From contig CM066034.1 of NCBI GenBank assembly GCA_033557465.1, positions 412,340,159-412,404,158 of the forward strand: a stretch of DNA of 64,000 bases, written 5' to 3'. The stretch is from Ichthyophis bannanicus. Taxonomy: Eukaryota; Chordata; Amphibia; Gymnophiona; Ichthyophiidae. Positions 43,096-54,414 of this stretch are shown in pieces (the first letter of the stretch is position 1; every line of letters starts with the position of its first letter). Position numbers and translations under genes: made by a program. The notes beneath the pieces were generated by a model. That model was not told where the DNA came from, did not search any database, and saw nothing but the letters and a program-made list of their open reading frames with translations.

Positions 43096-46000
43096 CTAGT
43101 TCGTGTGCAGTAACCCTTTCCTCCTCTTCTCACCATACCCAGCATCCCCGGAATCCCGCTTGCAGGACAAGCCCGCGAGCTGGAGCAACTCCTCACGGTC
43201 CACGTCGACCACCTCGAGGATCTCCTCCTCCTCCTGCTCGACCCTGTCACCCCACGAGGTGCTGGTGTCCCTGAGACCACCAGGCAAAGCTGTCGCAGGG
43301 GCTAACCCAGTTCCCATGGGGCGAGGGGGCACGGACAGGTCAGGGGTCGGAGGAATGATCTCCTCCGTGGGGTCCACCACCGGTGCCTCCCCCCCCTCCC
43401 TGGACAAAGACTGAGACAACGGACCAGTGCCCACCCCCGCGGGGGAGGCCGGGATGGCCGGGTCAGCAGGGGGCTCCTGCGAAGGCCCAGCACCCAACTG
43501 CGGGGGCAAAGACCCGTCCTCCCTCACCCGTCGGGTGCCAGTATCCCCCTTGATTGGAGGACCTTGACCGCGGCGCGCCTTCGTTACTTTGGAAGGCCGC
43601 CGCTGAGGAAGAGGGGCCGCCCCCGCCGCTAACCACTCCGAGCACCGCACAGGAAGCCCTGCCTCCACAGGCAAGCCCTCATCCGCCTCAGCCGCATCAG
43701 CAGCCAAAAAGACGAAATGGTTGATGTCCAACACGGGCTCTGCATCCGGCAACGGGGATGTCTCCCGTTTCTTCCTTTTGGACTTGCCACTCTTGGAAGG
43801 GACCGTGGTCCATTCCTCAGGTGGCACCACCCGCAACCCGCTATCCTGTCGTGATACATTAACCTCCACCACATCAACCCTCTCCTCCTTCCTACCCGAA
43901 TCCCCTCCCCCTGGTGGCTCCCTCGGCTCGATGGACTCCTCCACCCTAGGGCCCTCAGACTCCTCCTGAGGGAGAGGGGCCTCCACAACCTCCTCCCGCA
44001 CAGGAGCCCGAGGTGGAGTGACGGCATCCCCCCCCCCGGTCCATTGTGTGATGCGGAGGGGCAGCGGGCGAAGGGGTGGCCCAACTCCCCGCAAAGGTTA
44101 CACCGAATAAGCAAACACCCGGCCGAGGCATGACCCCGTCCACCACAACGGGTGCAGACCTGCTCGGGACAGTTCATGCTCAAATGGCGGAATGAGCCAC
44201 AGCGGTGACACTCGCGGGGTTGCCCGGGGTAATAGCACAAGATGAGATCCCGACCGAGGAAACCGGCCGAGGGTACGTGCTGCACCACGTTTCCCACCTC
44301 ACGCAAACGGATCCTGCCCTTCCACGACCCGTCCCACACCCCTAGGGGCCCAGCGCCCTTAACCAGGGGTGCGAGGAGCACCGCATGGCGCGACAACCAA
44401 AACTGGATGTCCTGCCCTGGGAGCGACTCATTCCGGGATAGGATGGTCACAGATACCGTCCCCTGGTGAGAGATAGGCACAACACGAAAGTCAGCCCACC
44501 CTCCCTGCCCCCTCTGCTGCTGGTATCGGTCCCAAAAAATCTCCAGCCCCCGTCTCAGCATGAAACTAACATCATATTCAATGGTGTTGTTCATGTGGAT
44601 GAAGGCATAGAGATCTCCCGGGAGAAACCCCAGCCAATGGACCATCCTCAAGACCTGTTCCCTGGCTGGAGGGGGCCCCTCCCCAGCCCACCGGATCTGC
44701 GCCACGTTGCGCCGGCTGACCTCACCCCCAACCCCTCTGAACCCTCCCCCACCTCCTCCCCCTCCTGCGGGACCATTCCCCTGGGAACCCCCCCTCCCCC
44801 AACCCACCCGACGTCCCCGGAGTGGTGCCCGACCCCCTCAGAGCCTCTGCAAAGGTACGGGGGGGGGAACTGACCCCCCAGCCCCCATCCCCTGCCCTCC
44901 TTGGTCTTCCCCTGCATCCACCTGCGGGGGACCCTGCTGCTGGTCTGCAGGATCCACAACCGCCTCACAGGGGGCGACCTGGGGACTGGGCAAGGTCAGC
45001 TCCGCAAACACAGAATCAGGGATACTATCCCCTTCCGGATCCCTGGGTGCCACCGAGAACCCCCGGAGCACCCCTTGCTGTCAGATCTGGCTGCTGCCGA
45101 AAGGCAGCAAGGCCCCGGGAGGGCCCGTCGGGGTCTCTAAAGCCAATTGAAGGGCGTCACGGACCTGGTTCTCGGTAACACCCAGGGGACCAGAGGACCC
45201 CCCCGCACCCATGCCCCGTACTCCTGACCCATTACCGGGCTCCTGGGTTTCAGCCACCACTACCGGGGACGGACACAACTCCCCTCCATTCCCGGGGTCT
45301 ATGGGGACCACCCCATCTCCCAACCCCAGGGACAGCGGACCCTGCCCCCCCCCCAGGGCCATCCACCACCTCCCCTCCCCCTGAAAAACCAATCATCCGC
45401 GCCCCCCCTCCCTCCCCGCCAACTCCCAGGGTATTCTGCACTTCCCTACGGCTGCTAGATACGAGGGACGCCACACCCACAGCTGTCCCACCCGCCCCTA
45501 TACCCAGCAGGGCTTCCGGCAAGAAGGCAGGACCATCCCGGGACAGTAGGGCAGATCCCCCCATACCTCCGCCCCCCTGCCCCCCCGTCACCCCCAGGTC
45601 CTACCTTCTGTCGGTGCCAGACGTGGCACAAGGGGCCGGAGCATCTTGGCCGGCAGCCAGGGCTCCAGCAGGAAGGGCGGACGCCCCCCTGCGAGCCAGG
45701 CCCCCTCAATGCCACACACTAGCTGGAACTGCAAGCGCCTGCTCATCCCGCTCCGCTGACACAGAGAAATGAAAAACATTCTTTCCCTTTTTCCCTTGGC
45801 TCCCCCCAGGGGCTGCAGAAAAAGAAAAGCAGCCCCTACCCTGCTCCTTCCCCTTCCCTGTACCCTTCCGGCGCCAGACAGCCACTTCAGGATACACAGG
45901 GCGGCCGTCATTCAGCCGTCTGGGAGCCGGAAGGGCAGCCGCCCAAGAGGGGTCCTGACCCCCACCCTTCCCCCCACCAAATCCCGGTACCGGAGCCCAA

Positions 46001-47471
46001 TCCACTGCTGCAGTACACGAGGTCCGATGTTCAATGGAAACAGCTTCTGCAGACCTCCGGAGGTGAGAAAGAGAACCCAGAGAGGCAACAGCTGTTCCCT
46101 GAAGAAAATCCTGCTGTACTGCTGTCTGGCAGGGCAGGACAGACTCTTCTTGAGATCTCCGGCGATACTGCATCTTCAGGGCAGCAGCAGACCCGCCGCG
46201 ATCTTCACACTTCCGGGCTACCCCGGAAGTGACAGTGGTTTTTGGAGGGCGGCCATCCCGCAGCTCTGTACTGCCCCGGGTAAGCCCTACGACCTCCTCC
46301 TTCTGCAGGGGAATCCCTTCAGCTTCAGGAACACTGGTACGGGAACTCCGGCGGCCATTTTGAAAACGCCGTTCATCTGCCACGGACCCAAGAAGCGTTG
46401 GAATGGGCACGGAGGCAATCCCAGGATCCTGCTGCTTGCTGCTCCGTCCTTCCACCAGCCCTTCTGCCCGATATACCGGAGGAACACCTATCACTGGGTC
46501 CCGCGAATTTCGGCTGGCCAGCGCCCCTCCCCCAAGCGCCCCGGGGGCATCGGTCAGCAGGGAGCAATCTGGGGGAACACTCGGACACTCCACCATATCC
46601 ACAGAAGCCTCATCCGGTGATCCAGACACCATATTCGCCGACAGGTAAGGAACTCCGGGGTCGGGAATACGGGACAATAATTCCAACTCTGATACTCCTG
46701 TTTCTCCTGTACCTGGAAAAGGCAAGGGGGGACAGCAAAACCATCGGGAACCCACCGGCCGCCCCCCCCCCCCGGGGGCCCCCCCCGGACTGCAGCTACA
46801 CCAGTATTCCACCTATCAGAGTTATAATATATCTCTGCGAGGGACCCACAACCCTGTTGTTTTAGGTAAACGATGTCCTGGTATTTGCCCTTCAAGGCCC
46901 GCTTCACCCCCTTTCTATAGGTGGAATAGGCCACCCATTCCTCCCCGGGAATGGTGGCCTGCAGGCTCTCCAGGTGGGAGAGCTGGGCTTGCAGCTGGGC
47001 CGCCTCCTCCTGGAGACCCCGAAGCCGCCGCACCGCCGCCACGATTGCATCTGGGGCCCTAGCTGGCTGCTGGAAGGAAGGCAGGCCCGACCCACCATCC
47101 TCATCCTCACTGGAGGAGGTAGAGGCCTCCTCCAGGACCCGAGGCGGAGGGGGGAACCCGCCACCTCCAGCACTATACTTCTCGGTCCTCCAGGGTCTCC
47201 CCAGGGCCTCTCCCTTCTGCCACCCAGCCTCCACACCCTGCCTGGGGAGGAGACAGGAGCCTCCTCCCTGGGGTAGCGGGCCCAAACCTCCATACCTGTG
47301 GGTCCCTCCTCCCTGACCAGGCGCAGTCCTACCTGGGGGGTCCCCCTCCCTGGGTGCCGGCTGCACCAGGTTGTCGTCCTCCCCAGTCAATGGCAGCAGA
47401 AGAGGCCCACCAGGCTTGGTAGGCCTCTGGGCCTGGGCCTCTCCTGCTGGAGGTGGCCCAGGACCCGACAT
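43096..47471 (-). pseudogene. LINE G ORF1, frameshifted, knuckles intact
   Basis: The ATG complement is at 47469-47471 (MSGPGPPPAGEAQAQ). The N-terminal frame runs to 46554 with SSSEDEDGG, the LQEEAAQLQAQLSHLES coiled coil and KRALKGKYQDIVYL. The middle shifts several times (46812-45706 and onward). The frame 44807-43629 holds the whole RNA-binding domain from RNVAQIRWAGEG to VQHVPSAGFLGRD and the three CCHC knuckles, coded at 44210-44061. The last frame (44094-43096) is the charged tail ending LLHTN. The stop is two bases before ORF2, as in A, B and E. Confidence 0.85.
46208..46361 (-). promoter_or_regulatory. ETS palindrome and YY1-like site inside ORF1 of G
   Basis: CACTTCCGG/CCGGAAGTG inverted pair at 46208-46231; GGCGGCCATTTT at 46350-46361. 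No perfect CRE is seen here. Confidence 0.45.
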
Positions 47472-47560
47472 CCAGGCTCAGGCTGTAGTGAAGCCCCGCC
47501 CCCTAGCAGGAGCTCTGCAGGATAGGTCCTTCCTCCGCCACAGCTGAACAGCAACTGAGT

Positions 47561-49167
47561 GGAGGGACCACTCGTGTGGGAGCAGAACTCGACTGAGTCT
47601 GTCTGCCCAAACGTCTTGAATGCCTGGAAGGTATACTGCCAACAAATGAATGTGATGCTCTCTAGCAAAGGCCCACAGTTGCAAAGCTTCGTTGCATAAT
47701 TGCAGAGAGCCTGTTCCGCCTTGTTTGTTTAGGGAAAACATGGCCACTTGATTGTCGGTTTGCACCAGAACTGTTTTGTTTATGAGATGGAAGCAAAAGA
47801 CTCGAATAGCATTGGAAATGGCCCTTAGTTATAGGAGGTTTATTTGAAGAGAAGCCTCCTGTGGGGTCCAGAAACCCTGGGTAGACAGATCGCCCAAGTG
47901 GGCTCCCCAACCCAACTTGGATGCAGCCATCATCAGGACAGCCTGAGGTAGGGGTTGCTGAAAAGGAGAGCCTACTGTAAGGTTTTACAGAGATTGCCAC
48001 CAATGCAGAGACGCAATCAGGCATGTGGTAACTCTTATCTTGCCTGACAGGCATCCTGAGGCCTGGGACCATTGAGAAGCTAAGGTCCACTGGGCCGCTC
48101 GCATGTGAAGACGTGCATAAGGAATCACATGGACTGTAGATGCCATGTGTCCTAGAAGTCGAAGCATCTGTCGGGCAGTAAGGAAGGTTTGTAGCACTGC
48201 TTGAGATGCTAGTTCAATGATGACAGCGAGGATGAGGCAGGAAAGCCTTTGACTGCTGTGTGTCTAAGCGAGCCCCTATAAACTCGAGGGATTGAGATGG
48301 GGTGAGCCGGGACTTTGGAAGGTTTATGATCCATCCCAAGTACTGCAGTATGTGCATTGCTCGGGAAAGAGCATGACTTGCCTCTAGAGCTGACGGTGCT
48401 CAAATGAGCCAATCGTCTAAGTAAGGGAAGACAAAAATTCCTAGAGTCCTCATAAATGCTGCTACTACTGCCATGCATTTTGTGAAGACCCTTGGAGCAG
48501 AGGCCAGTCCGAAAAGAAGGACCCTATATTGAAAATGTCTTCCCTTGACTAGGAATCAAAGGAATTTTCTGTGATCTGCATGAATAAGGATATGCATGTA
48601 AGCATCCCTTAAATCTAAAGAACATAGCCAATCTTGCTCTTGAAGGAATGGAAGAAGTGTGCAGAGGGAGATCATCTTGAACCTTTCTTGGACTAAATAT
48701 TTGTTCAGTTCTCTGAGGTCCAGGATTTGTCTTAGTCCCCCTGACTTCTTTGGAATGAGAAAATAGGAGGAATAGAATCTTGTGCCCTGCTGGGACATTG
48801 GAACCTCTTCTATAGCCCCTTGAGCCAGAAGAGTGGTGACTTCTTGCCACAACAGGTCTGAGACCGGTGGTTGAGATTTGAACTGTTTTATTAGCATGGA
48901 TGGGGGCAAGCTGAGGAAATGAAGCTTATATCCCAGACTCACGATAGATAGAGTCCAATTTTCTGATGTGATTTGTTGCCATCTTTTGGCAAAATGGCAG
49001 ATACGGCCTGGAATATTTAAAGATTCTGGACTTAGAATAGGAAGAATGGCTAAGTTCTCTAGACAACAGTCAAAGACCCTGAGGAGGCTGGGTCTGCAGA
49101 GCCTGCTGAGCCTTCTGAGCTTGTGTCTTTCTTTGTCTAGTTTGTTGTTGCCCCTTCTGGGGAACAT
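47561..49167 (-). pseudogene. DIRS-1 pol: reverse transcriptase and RNase H
   Basis: The frame 49167-48556 shows the DIRS-type RT start: LLAQGAIEEVP, FYSSYFLIPKKSGGLRQI, LDLRELNKYL and LCSLDLRDAYMHI. After a frameshift, the catalytic box FPYLDDWLI is coded around 48430-48406 (YLDD at 48423-48412) and is followed immediately by a stop. Then come LGWIINLPKSRL-like residues. RNase H follows (about 48000-47561): ASKLGWGAHLGD, VQTDNQVAMFSLNKQGGTGS, LPGIQDVWADRLSR and HEWSLH, where LINE G cuts in. The YLDD-type RT with this RNase H is characteristic of DIRS elements. It is dead by frameshifts and stops. Confidence 0.8.
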
Positions 49168-51290
49168 GTGTTTGCTGGGTGGAAGATGGATAGAATTTTT
49201 TCTTTTTAGAGAAAAAAGGTTTTTTGAAAAACTTTTTCTTGGCTGGGTTAGCTGTAGATTTTGACATTCTGTTTAAAGTTGTATTAGTGTCAATTTCATT
49301 AGCTTTGAGCTGCCAATCCTTGCCAAAGAGATTTTTTCCTGTGCAAGGAATGTTTCCCAGCTTATCTTATTTATTTTATTTATTTATTTATTTATTTAAT
49401 TGGATTTTTATACCGCCTTATCATACAATCAAAGCGGTTTAACAAAAGAGAAAATTAGTAATAGTGAAAAAATTTGTGATAATATATACATAGGTTGTAA
49501 ATATATGATTAAATGTCTTGGGAAAAGGTGCACTATATATATTGTGAGCTATACTATAAAGTGAGCTATTGTACAATGTATATATAAATAATTGCTTTCT
49601 TAAAAATTAATTAGTTGATTGCATGACCGTAGTGCTCCGTAAACAAAACTGTTTTCAGTTGTTTTCTAAAGTCTTTGATGTCCTGAGCTGCTCTCAGATC
49701 ATTAGGTAGGGAGTTCCAGATGGAAGTCGCAGCAAACGAGAAAGCTCTCTCAGAGGTCTCCTTGCGTGTTTTTCTGATGTCATTTGAGGAGCTGATTCTA
49801 TTTTCAGAAACTTGGAGTCAGGCAATATGACGTGCTCCTATGAATATAGCAGAAGTTCTGCTAATACATTCAAAACAGTCAAAGGTAGCACGATTCATAA
49901 ACTTAGAGACATTTTGAGCATGTTTGACCAAAGTCAAATGATCTGTCCATTTATTCTCTTGAAGAAAAGGGTTAAAAAGTTCCAAGTCTTTTGTAACCTG
50001 TTCAAGAAACATTCCCATGTATAATATATAGGAACTGATTCTTGCTGATAGTCTGGAGGACTGAAAGCATCGACGACCAAAGGCATCCAGTGTTCTGGAC
50101 TCACGACCTGGTGGATTGGAAGAGTGTCTTTTAGCACTCTTAATCCACCTCATGGCAGACTCTACCACCATAGAATGATGTGGTAACTGAGTCTTCTGAA
50201 ACCCTGGACAAGGTGGTACTCAATACATAGTGTCAAGACATCTAGAATGTGGAGATACTGTTAAAGGAGCTTCCCACATTCTTAACATTAGATCATGTAA
50301 GATCTGGTGTATAGGAAGCATAGCTGCCTCCTTTGGAGCCAAAGGATATTGAAGAATTCTCAATTCTTCTGCCCTAAGCTCCTTTTCTGGTACTACTGTA
50401 ATGGAAAGACCCTTTGCCATATCACGTACAAAATCATGAAAAGACATATCCTCAGGAGGGGACATTCTGCGTTGAGGAGAAGGAGTTGAATCTTGTAAAA
50501 GTTCAGCTCTGGTACCGGTGGAATCATCCGAGTCATCGGAATCGGAAGACTCAAAAGGAGGAAGCACGGGGTTCTCCCGAAGCAGATGGCGTCGGTACCG
50601 CTCAATGTCAGTACCGAAACGAGTCAGTACCTGATCCCCCATGCTGGAGAGAGATTCCAAACTCGGCATCAGGGGAAGCATGCCTGTTGAAACAGGTACC
50701 GAGGTGCCTGCGGAACCGTCTGCAGTGACTTTAGTGGTACCAAAGTAGCTAAAAGAGTCGCTAGACTGCGTTCGATAGCGAGGAGTCTTTTGTCCACTGC
50801 CGATGCTGGGGTGTCGGTACTGGTGGAAGCGGCCACAACCCCTGAGCATGGCACCAGTAGTTCCATCGAAGTCGAGGCCTCAGGAACATCCTGGAGCCCC
50901 GATAAAGCTTTGGAGCCCGAAGACTCCCGCCGGGGCTGTTTTGCCGGTGAAATGTCCTCGAGGGCAACGCCAGTGGCATCTCAATGTTTAGAGGGAGATC
51001 TACCCTTCTACCCTTCGAGGACCGGCTAGTCTTAGAAGACTTGTGTTTAGTTACCTAAGATCCCGGGGAAGAAGTAGAAGCCCTGGAAGACATCGATGAT
51101 GCTACAGACATCGTGTCTGAAGCAAAAAGGGCACCGATTTGATTTGCTCGATTCTGAAGACTTCTTTTAGTCAACTTCCTGCAGGAGAGACACTCCGCAG
51201 GGCAATGGTCAGTACCTAAACTTTTAAGACACCAGTCATGGGTGTCGGTAATAGAAATTTTACCGTCACATTTTGAACATTTTTTAAAAC
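49070..51290 (-). pseudogene. DIRS-1 gag-like protein, split by an L2 fragment
   Basis: N-terminal residues (about 51290-51150) read CSKCDGKI, THDWCLKSLGTDHCP and CLSCRKL, a Cys/His cluster common at the start of DIRS gag. The frame 50849-50220 contains SSDSDDSDDSTGTRAELL, SPPEDMSFHDFVRDMAKGL and LPIHQILHDLMLRMWEAP. The frame 50171-49818 continues with VVESAMRWIKSAKRHSSNPP and GRRCFQSSRLSARISSYILY. After the L2 insert, a basic tail with KKKFFKKPFFSKKKKF ends at 49070, overlapping the start of pol. The frames are broken in several places. The assignment rests on this block order, which I know from other DIRS gag proteins. Confidence 0.7.
49362..49803 (-). mobile_element. L2-type LINE 3' end inserted in DIRS gag
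   Basis: On the minus strand the last coding block reads WNSLP-like SLPNDLRAAQDIKDFRKQ, then LKTVLFTEHYGHA. A 3' UTR follows with AAACCGCTTTGATTG...AAGGCGGTATAAAAATCC and a terminal (AAATA/AATA)n run (49362-49398). Only the last ~440 bases are present. Confidence 0.75.
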
Positions 51291-51725
51291 CAGTGGCTGG
51301 TTTTTCAATGGTAAGGGAAAAGAGGGCCTAATGCCCAAAATGGCGCCAAGCACCAGAGCAGGGAAGAAACCCCTGAGAAAAAGCACTAAAACTGAATTAT
51401 GTTTAGAAGAAAAGAAAGAAAAGCACCGGTGGTACTGGTAGGCATTGACGGAAGGTAGACGCAACTACAAAAAATATAAAAATAAGAGAAGATTTTCTGC
51501 GGTGACAGGGGACACATCCTGTCAGCTCTGCGGAAAAAGAAGAACTGAAGTGAGAGAGGTAGTTGGGCAGGAAAGCAGCACGAATGCATGGTGGGATGCG
51601 CCCAAAAGCTTTCCTTTTGGACGTTGGGAGCGTTCCCGCGCAGGATCCGTCGGTGTCGATGGTGCCCCATATGTGAAGACTACATTCCTGCTTGTTCCTG
51701 GAGATAATAGAATATACTCATGTAA

Positions 51726-52134
51726 ATGGACATTATAAGAAGTCTACTGTATATGCGGGTACATTGGACTTATAATTTCACTCACAGTGACAAAAGAGAT
51801 TCCCAGAGTCAAAGTTGGGGAGAAATTTGCACTTATATGCATACTTTTTAATTTCTAAACATATGCACCTATTTTTGCTCAGAAAATCTACCTGCACAAA
51901 TTAGCAAGTATAAATATATATATAGTTTTTCTGTGATAACAAGAAGGAAATCTGCGGATAGAAGTATTCTCTGTCTCTCTGTCTCAGGGGAGAAGGCTTT
52001 AATACATCCAACAAAATTAAGTTTTTAAACTTTTTTGTGCCAGTGCTTTGATATGATGGCATATCAGCACATGATGTTTATTAATGGCAGGACGTTGCCA
52101 ATAAGAAGTTTAAAGTGCCCCAGCTCGCATCCCT
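51726..52134. other. AT-rich spacer, no gene
   Basis: I recognise nothing between the two DIRS elements apart from a TA-rich stretch near 51910-51930. Confidence 0.4.
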
Positions 52135-52192
52135 CCGAGTGAATGGGGAGTGGGGCAGGTAACTTGGCTGAGCCCGCCAACCATTCACTCGG
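52135..52192. repeat. Inverted repeat near the left end of DIRS-2
   Basis: CCGAGTGAATGG (52135-52146) and CCATTCACTCGG (52181-52192) form a perfect 12-bp stem. It may mark a terminal or foldback structure of the element that follows; I could not find a matching copy at the right end. Confidence 0.4.
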
Positions 52193-53299
52193 GGAGGGGG
52201 AGGGAAGAATCATGTGCTTGTAGAAAAGGAAAGAGGAGATGGTTAAGGAGGCAGGGTGAAAGCAGCGCAGACTGACCAGGAGTGTAGGCTTTGGCAGGCT
52301 CGGCAAGAATGGGAGGAGCAGGATCGGTGCGGTCGGCGTGGCATAGTATCTGTATTGGTGGTCTGCTGTCCTTCGTCACAGTGGCTTCTGCTCTGTGTCG
52401 GGGGGGGGGGACCTCTGGTAGACAGCGGCTGGGCTTCCTGTGGTCAGAAGTTGATTGTGGGGTCGTAGATGGAGTGCTGTCATGGCATGTAGGAAAGATA
52501 AGGCGCTTGGGGCAGAGTGACGTCCAACTGTTGTGGCTGCAGGTGCAGGGGTGGGGGATTTGGGTGGCAGTGAGGATCCTTGTGTCCCTGTGGTTTGGTA
52601 GGAAGGCAGCAATATGGCTTGTCTGCTTTGGGCAGTGAGCTGGTGAGTTGCTGAGGACTAGGGGGGTTCAATCATGGTAAGTTGAAGGGGCAGAGTGTGT
52701 GTGGGGGTCTGTTGAGTGTGGGTGCAGGGAGGTGAAAGAGGGGAGTGGGAGTGGGAGGTGCAGTGTGAGTTGGTGGGGGGTTAATGATGGCGCTTAGGGA
52801 GCAGTGCCCATGGGTCAACGCAAGGCGAAAGGGGGCAAGGCCTCAGTACAGCTAATGTGCAGACTTTCCCAGCGGCAGGCTATGTGGCCAGCATTCTTGA
52901 TCGCAGAGGGCTATGAGTGGGATGGGGCTGGCCCTGCCCTGAGGAAGACGGGAACAGAGCGGAAGTGGGGGGTGTGGGGAGAGGGCAGGCAGGTGGGCAG
53001 CGGCCTGTGTGTGGAAGGAGTGGAGGCACAAGGGGTGGTGCTGAGTTGGCTCAAGGAGGGCAGTGTCCTGACAGGGAGGGACTTGGTGCTCAGTGAGGAG
53101 GGCCAGCTGGAGGATGGTTACCAGCAGTGTTCCAGTGTTGATCGCCAGCAGAGAACAGATACTCTGTCCGGGAGTGCAGGTCAGTATCTGCTGTCAGACA
53201 AGGGGTCGAGGGTATGGGTGCATGGCGGATGGTGTGGGTTAGAAAACATGACAGGATTTTCACTCAGACACTAAGGGCTAAAACATTTTTGAGGAACTT
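52193..53299. other. G-rich 5' region of DIRS-2, no intact ORF
   Basis: GC-rich, G-biased DNA with short frames (for example 52291-52638 and 52804-53274) that contain no motif I recognise. By position it is the leader or a decayed N-terminal gag region of the plus-strand DIRS element. Confidence 0.35.
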
Positions 53300-54260
53300 G
53301 CGGCAGGTAGTGTGTCGCAAGCATCATGAGAATTGTTTCTGTCTCTCAGGGATGAGTCGGAGGTGCACATCTGGGATGCCTCGGATTCTTGGGACTCATC
53401 TGCTTCATCATCTTCAGAGGGCACTGAGTCGGATGATGATGGTGAGGGTCAGCATGGTTCAGAATGTCCAGGGCCTAGTTCTGCGGGGTAAGATGCGGAT
53501 GGGGTTGGTAATGACCCGCGCTTGGCAGGGAGTGGACGTAGGTTGAGCAGGATTGCTCCGTTGGATTGTCATGTGCCTCGGAAACATCAGGCGAAGGTGC
53601 TGCAGGGGCAGTATGTGGATATCTTTTCGCTTTTGGCTTGTGATCAGGACATTGGGGATAAGAAGAAGGGAGAAGGTTCTAAGGACGAGGGTAAGAAGGG
53701 GTGATTTTGTGTTCCTAAGACATTAGCAACTTGTTGTTGGTGTTCCATGTGTTTTCTTCTATCTTGGGTGAGACCAAGCCAGCCCTCTACCCAGGCCTTT
53801 TGCCATATTTGGATGTGATTTTGTGGGCTCATAGGACTTATGGGGGTTGGGCCTGGCTGAACTATGATGAGCAGTTCAGGAAGAGCTTAGCGAATGATAA
53901 GGGTGAGGCTTTGGGATTTCAGTATGTGGACATCTGGTTGGCAGAAATGACTCCATGTCAGTCTTCTTTCGAGAAACTCAGGGGTGCTGGCTTCCTGAGG
54001 CCCTCTATGGAGATGTGCCTAGGGGGCTGGTCACAGGTGGTGGGTAGTGGGAGGGGTGAGGGAAGGGTGCGGGAAGGGCCGGGGGGGGGGGGGGGGTTCA
54101 GAGCAGTGGAGCGAATTTTCCCCAGCATGGGGGATTTCAGAGCTCTGGAGCGGACAGTGCCTGCTTTCAGTTCAATGTGGGCCATTGCGGCCGACCAGAG
54201 TGTCGTTTCAAACATAGATGCTCGATGTGTGTGGGGGCATCTGGCCTTATGATGTTTCAC
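53300..54260 (+). pseudogene. DIRS-2 gag-like protein, heavily decayed
   Basis: Recognisable blocks in changing frames are an acidic Ser-rich stretch (SSASSSSEGTESDDDGEG, about 53390-53450), QGQYVDIFSLLACDQ followed by KKKGEGSKDEGKK (about 53600-53700), and a C-terminal Cys/His cluster CFQFNVGHC, CRFKHRCSMC (about 54165-54235). The order GxYVDIFSLL, a long helical region, then a CCCH-like finger is that of gag proteins next to DIRS elements of this type. A G-run (about 54082-54096) interrupts it. Non-functional. Confidence 0.6.
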
Positions 54261-54414
54261 CCGAGGAGGTGGCCTGCATAGGGACAGACAGGCCCCCGGT
54301 TGGGCGGTGTGCCTCTGTCAATGGTCTCTGGACAAGGCCCCATCACCCATTAACCTGGTACCTTGGAGGACTGGTTGCAGGGTTATCTGGATTTGGCCGC
54401 TGTCCAGTTGTTAT

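Larger units (their letters stand above)
38715..47560 (-). mobile_element. LINE copy G, full length, about 8.85 kb, chimeric ends
   Basis: On the minus strand it starts at ACTCAGTTGCTGTTCAGC (about 47560) inside a DIRS RNase H gene, so the 5' flank is foreign DNA. ORF1 is 47471-43096 and ORF2 43093-39678. Its 3' UTR with the 66-bp repeat ends ATTAAAAATTTCCCCC at 38715. The 5' end belongs to the E/C type, but the 3' UTR and terminus belong to the A/B type. Several frameshifts hit both ORFs. Confidence 0.85.
47561..51725 (-). mobile_element. DIRS-type retrotransposon 1 (gag, RT, RNase H), 3' part missing
   Basis: On the minus strand this runs from a 5' region near 51725 through gag and pol to an RNase H domain that ends abruptly at 47561. 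There copy G of the LINE inserted. No tyrosine recombinase or right terminus is found to the left, so the rest lies outside the window or was lost. An L2 fragment (49362-49803) interrupts gag. Confidence 0.75.

Noticed and set aside
51520..51540. CATCCTGTCAGCT shared between the DIRS-1 5' region and the 5' end of LINE copies A and B
   Set aside because: Thirteen shared bases without flanking similarity; most likely chance.
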